A stretch of 64,000 bases of DNA from Chryseobacterium sp. JAH (GTDB lineage Bacteria > Bacteroidota > Bacteroidia > Flavobacteriales > Weeksellaceae). The stretch covers positions 310,001 to 374,000 of the forward strand of contig NZ_LMAH01000001.1 in NCBI RefSeq assembly GCF_001507335.1. The letters run 5' to 3'. Below, one piece after another: positions 9,738 through 19,074 of this stretch; the first letter of the stretch is position 1; the number at the start of each line of letters is the position of its first letter. The notes below the pieces were generated by a model that saw only the letters and a list, made by a program, of their open reading frames with translations, did not search any database and was not told where the DNA came from. A program made the translations under genes and the position numbers.

Positions 9738-10637
9738 TTATGCTTTTCGTTTTCCTTCTTCTTCATGCTGAATAACCCTTTTGCAGATTACCACTTCATT
9801 TTCAGAAATACTGTTGGTGCTGATATCCTGATCAAAATCGATGTATTTTCTAAAACTGAAAAAGGATTTTTTGGTATAAAATATCCAGTAATAAGGCTCT
9901 CTAGTTTCATCAGAAAGATGAATTATCGATTTTGGATTTTTATGATTGTAGTCGTCTACTACGCGGAAAAACCAGTCTCCAAAAGTTACACCTGTTGGTA
10001 AAGTCTTAGCTTTAATTCTGAATCGGTTGGCATCTTCAAGGTTTTTGCTCAATTCAACATTCAATACCATTAATCGGTCAAAATCTGCTCCTTCAAAATC
10101 CGGCGGCTTCTGATCTGGAGAATATCTCCACGTTTTATAAATGTCGACAGGAATACTGATAAACTGAATATAACAGTAATGAAAAACCATCGGAACAAAA
10201 AATATCAAAGCACTTGTAGCAGACATTACGGGATAGCCTTGGTCTTTGCTGATCCATTTAAAAATAAGGACAAATAAATACGATCCCAAAAGAACGCATG
10301 TGATCGAAAGTATCGATTCAAACAAAATGCTCAAGCCGAATGACTGAATATGCTTTCTAAAGTACCGATGCATTAAATTAACATGGAAGATCCCCAGTAA
10401 CAAGTAAATTGCCTGAGAAATCAAATACCAATAAGGATTGAATAGATTTCCTGAGAAACCGAAAAAACCGGGAATTGCCAGGCAAAGACTGCACAGCAAA
10501 ACATAAATGATGATTACTTTAATTTTAATTGCAGGCTGATTTCTTCTGATGGCACTCATGATGCCCATCATAATTACCGCCAGCAACGGCACTAATATAA
10601 ATCTTAAAAATACACCTTTGACTGATGAAAATTCCAT
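9738..10637 (-). CDS. tssN: Type VI secretion membrane protein TssN
   Basis: A 299-residue protein with about five membrane segments in the first 170 residues (for example LVPLLAVIMMGIM, IIIYVLLCSLCLAI, ALIFFVPMVFHYC) and a soluble C-terminal domain of about 130 residues. This matches TssN, which is specific to the Bacteroidota T6SSiii and is thought to be part of its membrane complex in place of the TssJLM complex of other systems. Its place between tssG and tssK supports the call. Without that context it would be only a polytopic membrane protein. Confidence 0.75.
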   Translation of the reverse strand: MEFSSVKGVFLRFILVPLLAVIMMGIMSAIRRNQPAIKIKVIIIYVLLCSLCLAIPGFFGFSGNLFNPYWYLISQAIYLLLGIFHVNLMHRYFRKHIQSFGLSILFESILSITCVLLGSYLFVLIFKWISKDQGYPVMSATSALIFFVPMVFHYCYIQFISIPVDIYKTWRYSPDQKPPDFEGADFDRLMVLNVELSKNLEDANRFRIKAKTLPTGVTFGDWFFRVVDDYNHKNPKSIIHLSDETREPYYWIFYTKKSFFSFRKYIDFDQDISTNSISENEVVICKRVIQHEEEGKRKA

Positions 10638-10690
10638 TTAATTCAATTAATAATGATTGTTATTGGTGATTGTAAATATAATAAAATATT

Positions 10691-11632
10691 TTACAGAAAA
10701 GTAGAGAAACCTAGCCTGTTTGAATTTCTTTCGTCATCTTCCAGCATGAATGAATATTCTTTCTTTTCGGTAATAAAATTTTCTTCAATATCGACGTTTA
10801 CAGGTAAGCAATAATCATACAGAGCCTGAAGAACATTTCTGAAAGAATTTCCCGGAATATATCTTTTAATTTCATCGTAAGGAATCGGGCCTACATTGAC
10901 GACCCAATTTCTTTCACCATCCATGTGTTTTCCGCTTGGGATGTAAGTAACTCCCAATCTTGAATTCCCCAATAATATAGAATCATCCTCCTCTTCAATT
11001 CTGTCGATAACATTTGGGCTAAATGTAATTTCTACAGGAACCTTCAAAAATGACGTCATACAACGCTCAAACCATTTTTTGTCACCTCTAATCTGATGAA
11101 AAAACGGAAGAATATGAATGAAAATATAAGCATTCTTTTTATCCAGCATCTTCACAACCGGCCAGAGTTCCGAAAATACTGTTAGAAGTGAATCCGTATC
11201 GCTTGCCAAATCAAAATCATATTCTTTTAATAAAGCACTAATTTCTGTAAAAAATATTTCAAGTTCAAAAGGCATGAAAAATTTCCGTGCATCCTCTTCT
11301 ACCCTTTTTTGCTTTCGGATTTCATTTACCACACTTTCTACGTTTTTTCTCGAACCGTTGAAAGACGGAGGGTGAAAAAGCCCTTCAGGTAAATAGTCGT
11401 AAATACCTTCTCTATAGGTTTTTATGCTGAGAACTTCCTCATCAAAACCAAGATATTGACTCGAGATACTTTTGATATCCTTTAGATAAGCCCTGTCGTT
11501 GATTCCAATTCTGTCGATGAAAATATTGCTTACTGCCCGATGGTATTTCAGGAGATTGACTGCAACTGCTTCAGCTTTAAAATCTGTCTGCAGTTTATTA
11601 TAATGCATATCTAAAATGCTATTGTCGTACAT
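10691..11632 (-). CDS. tssG: Type VI secretion baseplate subunit TssG-like
   Basis: A 313-residue soluble protein. The C-terminal third shows the TssG pattern: SRLGVTYIPSG, then a WVVNVGPIPYDEIKRYIPG segment, and a closing NRLGFSTFL equivalent to the LGWtTWL end of proteobacterial TssG. TssG pairs with TssF to form the baseplate wedge. It is the first gene of the three-gene T6SS run; tssN starts 53 bp downstream. The start ATG is followed by a normal hydrophilic N-terminus. The N-terminal half is divergent, as usual for this family. Confidence 0.72.
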   Translation of the reverse strand: MYDNSILDMHYNKLQTDFKAEAVAVNLLKYHRAVSNIFIDRIGINDRAYLKDIKSISSQYLGFDEEVLSIKTYREGIYDYLPEGLFHPPSFNGSRKNVESVVNEIRKQKRVEEDARKFFMPFELEIFFTEISALLKEYDFDLASDTDSLLTVFSELWPVVKMLDKKNAYIFIHILPFFHQIRGDKKWFERCMTSFLKVPVEITFSPNVIDRIEEEDDSILLGNSRLGVTYIPSGKHMDGERNWVVNVGPIPYDEIKRYIPGNSFRNVLQALYDYCLPVNVDIEENFITEKKEYSFMLEDDERNSNRLGFSTFL

Positions 11633-11847
11633 ACTTTGTGTTTCGTGATTCTGGTTATTAGTGTAAAGATAATATATCTCTCAAATTTGAAAAAAATATT
11701 CCTTACAAATTTTTAAATATTTTGTAACTCCAATTTAGTAATAATATTTATAATGAATGATTAGAAATTACAAATTAAATTTATTTAACAATCGATAATA
11801 TCATAAGAAAATATTTCTATTTTTCGCTCACTTTGAAAACTCTATCC

Positions 11848-11855
11848 TATCTTTG
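11848..11855 (+). promoter_or_regulatory. Bacteroidota -7 promoter element of the nuclease gene
   Basis: TATCTTTG fits TAnnTTTG exactly and lies 25 bases before the chosen ATG at 11880. An alternative in-frame start at 11853 falls inside this element, which argues against the longer protein. No TTG was found at the expected -33 spacing. Confidence 0.6.
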
Positions 11856-11879
11856 CCTTCTAAAATTATTATTAAAAAA

Positions 11880-12671
11880 ATGAAAAGTATTTATTCTAAA
11901 ATGCTGCTTTTACTAATGATCTCCAGCTCAGTATATTCTTTTGCGTGGGGATTGACAGGACACCGAGTAATCGCAGAAATTGCAGAAAACCACTTATCTG
12001 GTAAGGCAAGAAGAGAAATAAGAAAAATGATGGGGCAAGAGCGTTTGGCGTATTGGGCAAACTGGCCGGATTTTATCAAGTCTGATACAACAGGAGTTTG
12101 GAAGCAGACTTCAGTTTGGCATTATGTGAATATCGATCCACAGACAGATTTCACATCGTTTGAAAAAAATCTGAAAGCTCAGGCAGGGCCAAGTCTTTAT
12201 TCTCAAATTAAAACTTTATCTACTCAGATTAAAGACGAAAAAACGTCGGAAAAAGACAGAAAAATTGCTTTGATTTTCCTGATTCACATGATGGGAGATC
12301 TTTCTCAGCCAATGCATACCGGAAAATCCGAAGATTTAGGCGGAAATAAAATTAATGTCACCTATTTTGGTGAAAAAACAAATTTACATTCAGTTTGGGA
12401 CGGTAAATTGGTTGATTCTCAAAAATACAGCTACACAGAATACGCAAAACTTTTAGATATTAAAACGAAAGATGAAGTAAAGCAAATACAATCCGGGACG
12501 TTAGAAAACTGGTTGTACGATTCTCATCAGATTGCCAATAAAATCTATGCACAAACTCCGAATGACTCAAAATTAGCTTACGATTATCAGTACAAATTTA
12601 ATGATACCATGGAGAGACAGCTTCTTTACGGAGGCTTGAGACTGGCTAAAGTACTCAATGATTTGTTTTAA
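11880..12671 (+). CDS. S1/P1 nuclease
   Basis: A 263-residue secreted zinc nuclease that cuts single-stranded DNA/RNA and 3'-nucleotides. The signal peptide (MKSIYSK, hydrophobic core, ends VYSFA) would leave Trp as the mature N-terminus, which is required because that residue's backbone ligates zinc. Other ligands are visible: GHRVIAEIAE His, NWPDFIKSD Asp, VWHYVNID His, IHMMGDLSQPMHTG His/Asp/His and NLHSVWDGKLV His/Asp. All nine usual ligands seem present. It likely acts in the periplasm or medium in phosphate and nucleotide scavenging. It is monocistronic, with its own promoter and terminator. Confidence 0.92.
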   Translation: MKSIYSKMLLLLMISSSVYSFAWGLTGHRVIAEIAENHLSGKARREIRKMMGQERLAYWANWPDFIKSDTTGVWKQTSVWHYVNIDPQTDFTSFEKNLKAQAGPSLYSQIKTLSTQIKDEKTSEKDRKIALIFLIHMMGDLSQPMHTGKSEDLGGNKINVTYFGEKTNLHSVWDGKLVDSQKYSYTEYAKLLDIKTKDEVKQIQSGTLENWLYDSHQIANKIYAQTPNDSKLAYDYQYKFNDTMERQLLYGGLRLAKVLNDLF

Positions 12672-12713
12672 AAATGAATCGTGAATAAGTCAATTTTTAA
12701 ACTCTAATAATAT

Positions 12714-12742
12714 AAAGTGAAACTTCTGTTTCACTTTTTTTT
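12714..12742 (+). terminator. Intrinsic terminator after the nuclease gene
   Basis: The perfect 10-bp stem AAAGTGAAAC / GTTTCACTTT has a four-base TTCT loop and continues into a T run. Confidence 0.85.
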
Positions 12743-13017
12743 AACCGTTAATTTGATGCATCAGTTCGAGTTTTTCGAAGTGAAACAAAGAAAAATGCAT
12801 CGAAAACCCGTGAACGTCATACAAATAAGTCATTAATCAAAACTTCTCAATACGCTTCTTTGAGGGCCATTCCGCATGAAGAGTGATACATGAATAGTCT
12901 GATAAAACAAGAGCGATAATTTACAACTAAAAATCCAACATCATTTTAATTAAATAAAAAATAATTAAAACAAGTGTAACCTTTTGATTGTTTCAAACGT
13001 ATAATATACAGTAACTC
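12743..13017. other. Intergenic region upstream of rpoD
   Basis: I see no gene here. It contains short palindromic pieces such as TTCGA-GTTTT-TCGAA (12767-12781) and a moderately GC-richer stretch (12840-12920) that may be a decayed intergenic repeat. The right end is AT-rich and leads into the rpoD promoter. Confidence 0.35.
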
Positions 13018-13025
13018 TATTTTTG
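13018..13025 (+). promoter_or_regulatory. -7 promoter element of rpoD
   Basis: TATTTTTG fits TAnnTTTG and lies 14 bases before the rpoD ATG, giving a very short leader. A TTG sits at 12988-12990, but the 27-bp spacing is longer than the usual 17-23. Confidence 0.5.
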
Positions 13026-13038
13026 AGAATAACAATTA

Positions 13039-13905
13039 ATGAGACAATTAAAAATAACCAAGCAGGTAACCAACAGGGAAACCGCTTCACTAGACAAGTA
13101 TTTGCAGGAAATTGGTAAAGTAGAATTGATTACCGCAGACGAAGAAGTTGATTTGGCACAAAAAATTCGCGCCGGAGACAGAGTCGCTTTGGAAAAATTG
13201 ATCAAAGCCAACCTTCGTTTCGTAGTTTCAGTTTCTAAGCAGTACCAAAATCAGGGGCTTTCTCTTCCCGATTTGATAAATGAAGGGAATTTAGGATTGA
13301 TGAAGGCTGCAAAAAGGTATGATGAAACAAGAGGTTTTAAATTTATCTCTTACGCCGTATGGTGGATTCGTCAATCGATTTTACAGGCTTTGGCTGAGCA
13401 GTCGAGAATTGTAAGATTACCGCTGAACAAAATTGGTTCGATCAACAAAATCAATAAAGCTTACGCTCACCTTGAACAGGAAAACGAAAGACCACCTTCT
13501 CCGGAAGAATTGGCTGAAGTTTTGGATATGAGTGAAGAAGACATCAAAGAATCAATGAAAAACTCCGGAAGACACCTGTCGATGGATGCACCATTGGTAG
13601 AAGGTGAAGATTCTAACTTGTATGACGTATTGCGTTCAGGAGAATCTCCAAGCCCGGATAAAGATTTGATGCTTGAATCTCTTCAGATTGAAATTGAAAG
13701 AGCTCTAAACACTTTGACTCCGAGAGAGGCAGATTTGGTAAGACTATATTTTGGACTGAACGGTAAACATCCAATGACTTTGGAAGAAATCGGTGAAACT
13801 TTCGATCTTACAAGAGAAAGAGTTCGTCAGATTAAGGAAAAAGCAATTAAAAGACTGAAACACAATACCAGAAGTAAGATTTTGAAGTCTTATTTAGGTA
13901 AATAA
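13039..13905 (+). CDS. rpoD: RNA polymerase primary sigma factor RpoD/SigA
   Basis: A 288-residue group 1 sigma factor. Region 1.2 is at about 10-45, region 2 ([18 protein letters not shown], then [10 protein letters not shown] and the promoter-melting residues) at about 52-125, region 3 at about 130-205, and region 4 with the DNA-binding [15 protein letters not shown] helix at about 220-275. The short protein without region 1.1 is typical of Bacteroidota housekeeping sigma, which recognises TTG/TAnnTTTG promoters like those annotated across this window. It is monocistronic, ended by a strong hairpin 23 bases after the stop. Confidence 0.96.
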   Translation: MRQLKITKQVTNRETASLDKYLQEIGKVELITADEEVDLAQKIRAGDRVALEKLIKANLRFVVSVSKQYQNQGLSLPDLINEGNLGLMKAAKRYDETRGFKFISYAVWWIRQSILQALAEQSRIVRLPLNKIGSINKINKAYAHLEQENERPPSPEELAEVLDMSEEDIKESMKNSGRHLSMDAPLVEGEDSNLYDVLRSGESPSPDKDLMLESLQIEIERALNTLTPREADLVRLYFGLNGKHPMTLEEIGETFDLTRERVRQIKEKAIKRLKHNTRSKILKSYLGK

Positions 13906-13928
13906 TTTTAGTTTAAATAATTATTAAG

Positions 13929-13960
13929 CGGAGTTTGAATTTTCAGACTCCGTTTTTTTT
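13929..13960 (+). terminator. Intrinsic terminator of rpoD
   Basis: A 10-bp stem with one G-T wobble (CGGAGTTTGA / TCAGACTCCG), a four-base loop and eight T residues. Confidence 0.88.
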
Positions 13961-13970
13961 ATATTTGAAT

Positions 13971-14354
13971 ATGGAAATCTATTTAGCTTTTGGAACACTA
14001 ATTTTTCTCTTTACTATAGGAAATCTAGCATTTCACAATTATAATAAAAATAAGCATGAAAAGTTTTTAGCATCTTTATCCGGAAAAGAATTTATCAAAT
14101 TGAATAGTATAAATACTGATATTGATATATCAAGTAGTAACTCTATTTATAATTATCAGATTAATAAATCTACCATCATTCTTTTGAACGACCATATTTT
14201 TTTACTTATCAAAAGTAAAATTTTTAAGGTAGCTCAACCTATCCTGCAAATAAGCAGGATTGAAAATAGAGAAAATTTTGCTTACGTTTGGGAGGAAATC
14301 ACTTATATTTCAAAACAGAAGGTTGATGATAAAATTAGAATTAAAGGTTATTAA
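13971..14354 (+). CDS. Small membrane-anchored protein of unknown function
   Basis: A 127-residue protein with one N-terminal membrane helix (IYLAFGTLIFLFTIGNLAF), a basic stretch (NKNKHEKF) and a soluble domain of about 100 residues rich in beta-type patterns. I do not recognise the family. The frame opens earlier with a TTG at 13935, but that codon lies within the rpoD terminator; the ATG at 13971 precedes the membrane segment and is preferred. It sits between rpoD and the monooxygenase gene with no visible promoter of its own and with lower GC than its neighbours. Confidence 0.65.
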   Translation: MEIYLAFGTLIFLFTIGNLAFHNYNKNKHEKFLASLSGKEFIKLNSINTDIDISSSNSIYNYQINKSTIILLNDHIFLLIKSKIFKVAQPILQISRIENRENFAYVWEEITYISKQKVDDKIRIKGY

Positions 14355-14447
14355 AAAAGAGGATTAGCAAAAATCGATTACAGAATTATTTTGGATTTTA
14401 GCGAAAAAAAATATGATTTAATTTATTTTAAATTTTAATAATTTTAA

Positions 14448-15566
14448 ATGAATCCAATCTCAATCATCGGCGCCGGAATTGGTGGTTTGACTTTAGGAAA
14501 TATTCTGAAGCAACAAAATTTAGACTTTACCATTTACGAATCTGCGCAGGAAATAAAACCTGTCGGAGCAGGAATCATGATGGCCGTTAATGCAATGCAG
14601 ATTTTTGAAAAATTAGATTTAAAAGAAAAAATTGAAAACGCCGGAAACAAAATTCATGGCATTTTTATTACCGATGAAAAACTAAAAACTATCTCAACAA
14701 CGAATGTTCTGGCTTTAGAAAAGAAATTCAATTCATGTAATGTTGCGATTCACAGAGCAGATTTACAGAATATTTTAGCCGAAAATTTAGGTTTTGAAAA
14801 TATTAAACTTAATCACAGTTTAAAAACGATTGAGAAGAAAGAAAATTATCATTTACACTTTGAAAACGGAAACGAAGTCGAAAGCAAAATTGTTTTCGGA
14901 GCAGACGGAATTCATTCTAAAGTCCGTAATCAAATTTTAAAAAACAGAACGATCAGAAATTCCAAGCAAAAATGCTGGCGTGGATTAACTGATTTTTATC
15001 TTCCTGAACAATATTTTCATCACGCTTTGGAAATATGGGGAAAGGGGAAACGTTTTGGTTTTGTGAAGCTTTCTGAAAATAAGGTGTATTGGTACGCTTT
15101 AATCAACGAAAATAATTATAGAGAAAACATAGATTTAATTGAGACTTTCAGCGATTTTGATCCGATAGTTTTACAGATTCTAGAAGCTACAAAACAGGAA
15201 AATATTATTTTAAATGATATTATTGACCTCGCTCCCATCCCGAAATGGTCTGCAGAAAATCTTTGTCTTATTGGCGATGCAGCTCATGCCACCACTCCGA
15301 ATATGGGACAAGGTGCCTGTCAGTCCATTGAAGATGCTTATGTGCTTGGAAAATTATTGGAGAAAAGTAGAGATTTTAATTTTATTTTTGAAGAATTTCA
15401 AAAAATCAGAATGAAAAAAGTTGATTATATCGTCAATACCAGTTGGAAAGTCGGACAGATTTCTCAGTGGGAAAAAGGAAATGCTTTACGAAACTTCGTG
15501 ATGAGATTAATTCCTGAAAAAACTAGTCAAAAAATGATTGAGAAAATTCTACAGCTGGAAATGTGA
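14448..15566 (+). CDS. FAD-dependent monooxygenase (UbiH/aromatic hydroxylase family)
   Basis: A 372-residue group A flavin monooxygenase. The N-terminal dinucleotide fold shows GAGIGGLTLG, a glutamate ending the second strand (YES), the VFGADGIHSKVR DG motif in the middle, and the second FAD motif LIGDAAHATTPNMGQGACQSIEDA near residue 275. Such enzymes hydroxylate small aromatic or polycyclic compounds with NAD(P)H and O2; some relatives (TetX) inactivate tetracyclines, but the sequence alone does not show that here. It stands alone, 93 bp after the small membrane protein. The substrate is unknown. Confidence 0.88.
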   Translation: MNPISIIGAGIGGLTLGNILKQQNLDFTIYESAQEIKPVGAGIMMAVNAMQIFEKLDLKEKIENAGNKIHGIFITDEKLKTISTTNVLALEKKFNSCNVAIHRADLQNILAENLGFENIKLNHSLKTIEKKENYHLHFENGNEVESKIVFGADGIHSKVRNQILKNRTIRNSKQKCWRGLTDFYLPEQYFHHALEIWGKGKRFGFVKLSENKVYWYALINENNYRENIDLIETFSDFDPIVLQILEATKQENIILNDIIDLAPIPKWSAENLCLIGDAAHATTPNMGQGACQSIEDAYVLGKLLEKSRDFNFIFEEFQKIRMKKVDYIVNTSWKVGQISQWEKGNALRNFVMRLIPEKTSQKMIEKILQLEM

Positions 15567-15652
15567 TTTTTTCAATTCTCTGATTGCTGATTATTATTTT
15601 GCAAATTATTCGAAAGATCTTTGTTGAAAATTTCTAAATAGATAAATAAAAA

Positions 15653-15684
15653 AAAGGCTGCTTCAAAATTAAAGCAACCTTTTG
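15653..15684 (-). terminator. Intrinsic terminator of the multicopper oxidase gene
   Basis: On the minus strand AAAAGGTTGCTT pairs with AAGCAGCCTTTT (one wobble pair) and runs into T residues, directly after the oxidase stop codon. Confidence 0.75.
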
Positions 15685-15687
15685 TAA

Positions 15688-18465
15688 TTAGTAGGTCAGC
15701 GTAATTCCGCCTCCCCAGCCCATTTCATTGTCGTAATTTCCGGAAACAGATAACCATTTTTGCAAAATATATCTTACTCCCGAGGTAAATTCTCCGTCAG
15801 AATTGACACTGAAATTCCCTCTCAATCTTCTGGAAATCGGAATATCTTCTCGGCTTAACTCCAATAATACTTTACCATTTTGGTCAATACTTGCATCGGC
15901 TGTAATCAGCATCGGCAAAATATATTGAGCACCAACGATGAACGTTGCCTTACTTTTCGAAGCTTTTTGTTGTCCGAACCAGGTTTTCTTTCCATGAAAA
16001 TCTTCTCCCATTTCTTCGGTCATTTTTCGCTCCATGATTTCATGATTTTTTTGAATCCTCAAACCTGCATAAGGAATCGCCCATTGGAATTTACCTAAAA
16101 ACCGACCGACTTTAAAATTTCCGTCGAAATGATCAAACTCCCAATTCGAATGAAACTCATTCAGATTTGCCCATCTCGGTCCGAACATCGTCATCGTTTC
16201 TGCATGCAGTTTATTGCTGTGGAGATCGACCATCGCCATAGAACTGATCATTCTGTTGTCTCTTAAAAAGCTTTTCCAGGCCAATTTTCTGTTAGGTAAC
16301 TGTGGATTGGGTTTAGAGTCTTCGTAACTGAAAATCCTTCCCATTCCGGCCATCATGTGATACAGGATATGACAGTGAAAAAACCAGTCACCATCCTGAT
16401 TGGCTGCGAATTCAATCGTATTGGTTTCCATCGGCATAATATCTACGACATTTTTTAACGGCGAATATTCTCCTTTTGAATTGATCAGCCTGAAGTCGTG
16501 GCCGTGTAAATGCATCGGATGCCGCATCATCGAATTGTTGTACAGCGTAATGCGCAGAACTTCTCCTTTTTTCACTAAAATCTTATCTGTCTCTGTAACC
16601 GTTTTGTTATCTAGAGTCCACAGATAGTGATTCATATTTCCTTCCAGCGTAAATTTCATTTCACGAACATTTTCTTTAGGAAGAATCGTTTTTTCTGGAG
16701 ATTTTAAAATATTGTATGATAATCTTTTGATGGTTTTCTCTTCTTCCAAATCCATTCCCGAATGTTGAGCATGATCTTCTTCTTTTTCTGATTTCTTTTC
16801 TTTGATCCCCATCATTTCATTCATGTGCTTCATTGTCATTTTTCTCTGACTTTCAGAAAGTTCAGGATACATCACTTCATTCATGTCCATCATCTGATTA
16901 CCCATCACCATGTTCATTGGTTTCATATTTCCGCTCATCTTCATCATCCCGTTCATCATTTTCATTCCTTCAAAAAGCTTTAATCTCGGTAAGTTTGGAG
17001 CTTCATTTTTTTCTCCTGAACCTAACCACAGTGATGCATGACCAATTCTGTCTTCTGAAGTTGCACGGAATTCAAAACTTTTGTTTTCCGGAATGGTCAC
17101 TTCGATATCATACGTTTCCGAAACGCCTACAATCAGACGATCTACTTCTACAGGGACAACATCATTTCCGTCATTTCCGACCACTTTTATTTTTCCGCCT
17201 CCAAAATTCAGCCAAAAATAAGTGGAAGATCCTCCATTGGCGACCCTCAATCGTACTTTATCTCCCGCTTTCAGATTTGAATATTCAGAATTTGGAAGTC
17301 CGTTGATCAGAAATTTATCGTAGTAGACATCGCTTACATCCATTGCCTCCATCCTCTTCCATTCATTGAGGGCTTTTGTTCTGAAGTTTCCGGATTTTAT
17401 AGCTTCCCAATAACTTTGAACTGCATTTTTCTTAATCGCATACCAATCGGTATTTGCCATATGAAGCCTTCTTGCAATCTGCACGGGATCTTCATCACTC
17501 CATTCACCTAAAAGCACCGGAATTTCTTTTGTATATTCCGTTTTTGGCTCACCTTCTCGTTTATTGAAAACTAAAATTCCGTTCATCCCGATCTGCTCCT
17601 GCAAACCTTCATGTGAATGATACCAATAGGTTCCGTTCTGAGAAACTCTGAATTTATATAAATGAGTTTCTCCAGGCTCCACAGGTTTCGTCGTCAAATA
17701 GGGAACTCCGTCGTGTTCATTCGGTAAAATAACTCCGTGCCAATGGAAACCCGTATTTTCTTTCAGCATATTATGAAGATAAATCTCCGCAGTATCTCCT
17801 TCTGTGAAATATAAAGTCGGAGCCTGTAATTTCCCATTCACTGCAATTGCTCTATGATTTTCTCCAGTAAAATTCACAATCGTATCTTTCACATACAAAT
17901 CATACCGAACTGTTTTTGCACCAAAAGTTACTTTTCCGTTTTCAGAATTTCTTTTTAAAACAGAATTTTTATGCGAAGGTTTAGACTCAGATTGAGCATG
18001 CTTTTCAACTTCCACTAAATCCATACTGCATTTTGGGCACCTTCCGGATTTATCTGAAATTACATCAGGATGCATCGGACAAGTGTAGCTTATTTTAGAC
18101 TGAGTTTGAGTTTGAGGTTTTGAATATAAAATTGGTTTAACCCTAATAGTTTTAATTTCAGATTTCTTAGCAATTTTTACTTTTTTAACGTCAACTTTTC
18201 TCGCAATCTCAGGTTTAGCCTTAGTTTTGATTTTTATTTCTGATTTTGCTGTTGCTTTCGGTAAATTTTTTACTGATGGTTTTTCTGCAATCTTAGGCTT
18301 TATGACAACGGTTTTCTTTACCAAAGTCATTCCGCATTTAGGACAGTCACCGGCTTTGGATGCAATGACATCTTTATCCATCGGACATGTATAATATGTC
18401 TTAACGGATTGTGAAAAACTGAAAACAGAGAACAAAAGCATCAGAAACATTATTACTTTTTTCAT
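15688..18465 (-). CDS. Multicopper oxidase (CopA type) with two metal-binding domains and a C-terminal CopB-like barrel
   Basis: This 925-residue secreted protein joins several parts. A signal peptide (ending FSFSQ) is followed by two short heavy-metal-binding domains with YTCPM...CPKCGM/CPKCSM (about 24-50 and 124-150), separated by a Lys/Pro-rich linker. Three cupredoxin domains follow, with copper motifs HWHG (about 241), WYHSHEG (about 285), HPMHLHGHDF (about 648) and FHCHILYHMMAGM (about 695). A Met-rich insert (about 502-535) resembles that of CopA/CueO. The last 150 residues (from WEFDHFDG, about 774) look like the outer-membrane protein CopB and end in an aromatic residue. It probably oxidises Cu(I) at the outer membrane. 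The CopA-CopB fusion is inferred from motifs. Confidence 0.88.
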   Translation of the reverse strand: MKKVIMFLMLLFSVFSFSQSVKTYYTCPMDKDVIASKAGDCPKCGMTLVKKTVVIKPKIAEKPSVKNLPKATAKSEIKIKTKAKPEIARKVDVKKVKIAKKSEIKTIRVKPILYSKPQTQTQSKISYTCPMHPDVISDKSGRCPKCSMDLVEVEKHAQSESKPSHKNSVLKRNSENGKVTFGAKTVRYDLYVKDTIVNFTGENHRAIAVNGKLQAPTLYFTEGDTAEIYLHNMLKENTGFHWHGVILPNEHDGVPYLTTKPVEPGETHLYKFRVSQNGTYWYHSHEGLQEQIGMNGILVFNKREGEPKTEYTKEIPVLLGEWSDEDPVQIARRLHMANTDWYAIKKNAVQSYWEAIKSGNFRTKALNEWKRMEAMDVSDVYYDKFLINGLPNSEYSNLKAGDKVRLRVANGGSSTYFWLNFGGGKIKVVGNDGNDVVPVEVDRLIVGVSETYDIEVTIPENKSFEFRATSEDRIGHASLWLGSGEKNEAPNLPRLKLFEGMKMMNGMMKMSGNMKPMNMVMGNQMMDMNEVMYPELSESQRKMTMKHMNEMMGIKEKKSEKEEDHAQHSGMDLEEEKTIKRLSYNILKSPEKTILPKENVREMKFTLEGNMNHYLWTLDNKTVTETDKILVKKGEVLRITLYNNSMMRHPMHLHGHDFRLINSKGEYSPLKNVVDIMPMETNTIEFAANQDGDWFFHCHILYHMMAGMGRIFSYEDSKPNPQLPNRKLAWKSFLRDNRMISSMAMVDLHSNKLHAETMTMFGPRWANLNEFHSNWEFDHFDGNFKVGRFLGKFQWAIPYAGLRIQKNHEIMERKMTEEMGEDFHGKKTWFGQQKASKSKATFIVGAQYILPMLITADASIDQNGKVLLELSREDIPISRRLRGNFSVNSDGEFTSGVRYILQKWLSVSGNYDNEMGWGGGITLTY

Positions 18466-18564
18466 AATATTTCAAAATTTTTTACAGCTGAGTAGCAATC
18501 TATCTATTAAAGCAGATTCTAATTAAATAAATTCAACTGTTTATTTTACAAACAAATACACTAT

Positions 18565-19038
18565 TTATTTGATCTCTGATTTCACAGAACCACAAGAAAG
18601 CATAGAACTTCCGTAATAAGGATTGATGATTTTTTTCTCGTTGCTTAGCCAGCTTCCGTCAGCCATCGGGCAATACTGTACAAAAACCGGATTTGCTGAA
18701 ATTTTAAACTGTTTTGTCAAAGCAATCATATTGTCTGAAAGATTAAAGAATGTCTCTCTTTGAACCGCAATATCACTGGCATTTGAAATTGCTGTTGCAT
18801 CTTTTTTCAGAGTGTTCACATTCCCTTCAGAAAGAATTTTGTAATCAATTGCCGAAGCGGTTTTAATAAACTCTGTAGCTGCTTTAGAGGTTTTGTCGGC
18901 ATTATCTGAAGCCAACGCATCTTTGATGGAGATATAATTTTGGTAAAGCTTCGATACCTGAGCATCAGATTTTAGCTGAGCAGAAACAGAAGCGATTGCA
19001 AATAAAGAAAATAGGGCTGTAATGATATATTTTTTCAT
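18565..19038 (-). CDS. DUF3347 domain protein, probable periplasmic copper-binding
   Basis: A 157-residue exported protein with a signal peptide ending at about residue 20 (VSAQ). The helical body (about 25-115) and the C-terminal signature VQYCPMADGSWLSNEKKI followed by NPYYGSSMLSCG match DUF3347, which also occurs attached to CusB-like efflux adaptors in Bacteroidota. The Cys-Pro-Met and Ser-Met-Leu-Ser-Cys residues are plausible Cu(I) ligands. It is 99 bp upstream of the multicopper oxidase on the same strand and likely delivers copper to it or buffers it (inference). Confidence 0.82.
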   Translation of the reverse strand: MKKYIITALFSLFAIASVSAQLKSDAQVSKLYQNYISIKDALASDNADKTSKAATEFIKTASAIDYKILSEGNVNTLKKDATAISNASDIAVQRETFFNLSDNMIALTKQFKISANPVFVQYCPMADGSWLSNEKKIINPYYGSSMLSCGSVKSEIK

Positions 19039-19074
19039 TGTTTTAAAATTTTAGATTGAATAATAATTTGAAAA

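Noticed and set aside
14448..15566. TetX-type tetracycline-inactivating enzyme
   Set aside because: The family fold is shared, but no TetX-specific residues could be confirmed by eye, so only the general monooxygenase call is kept.
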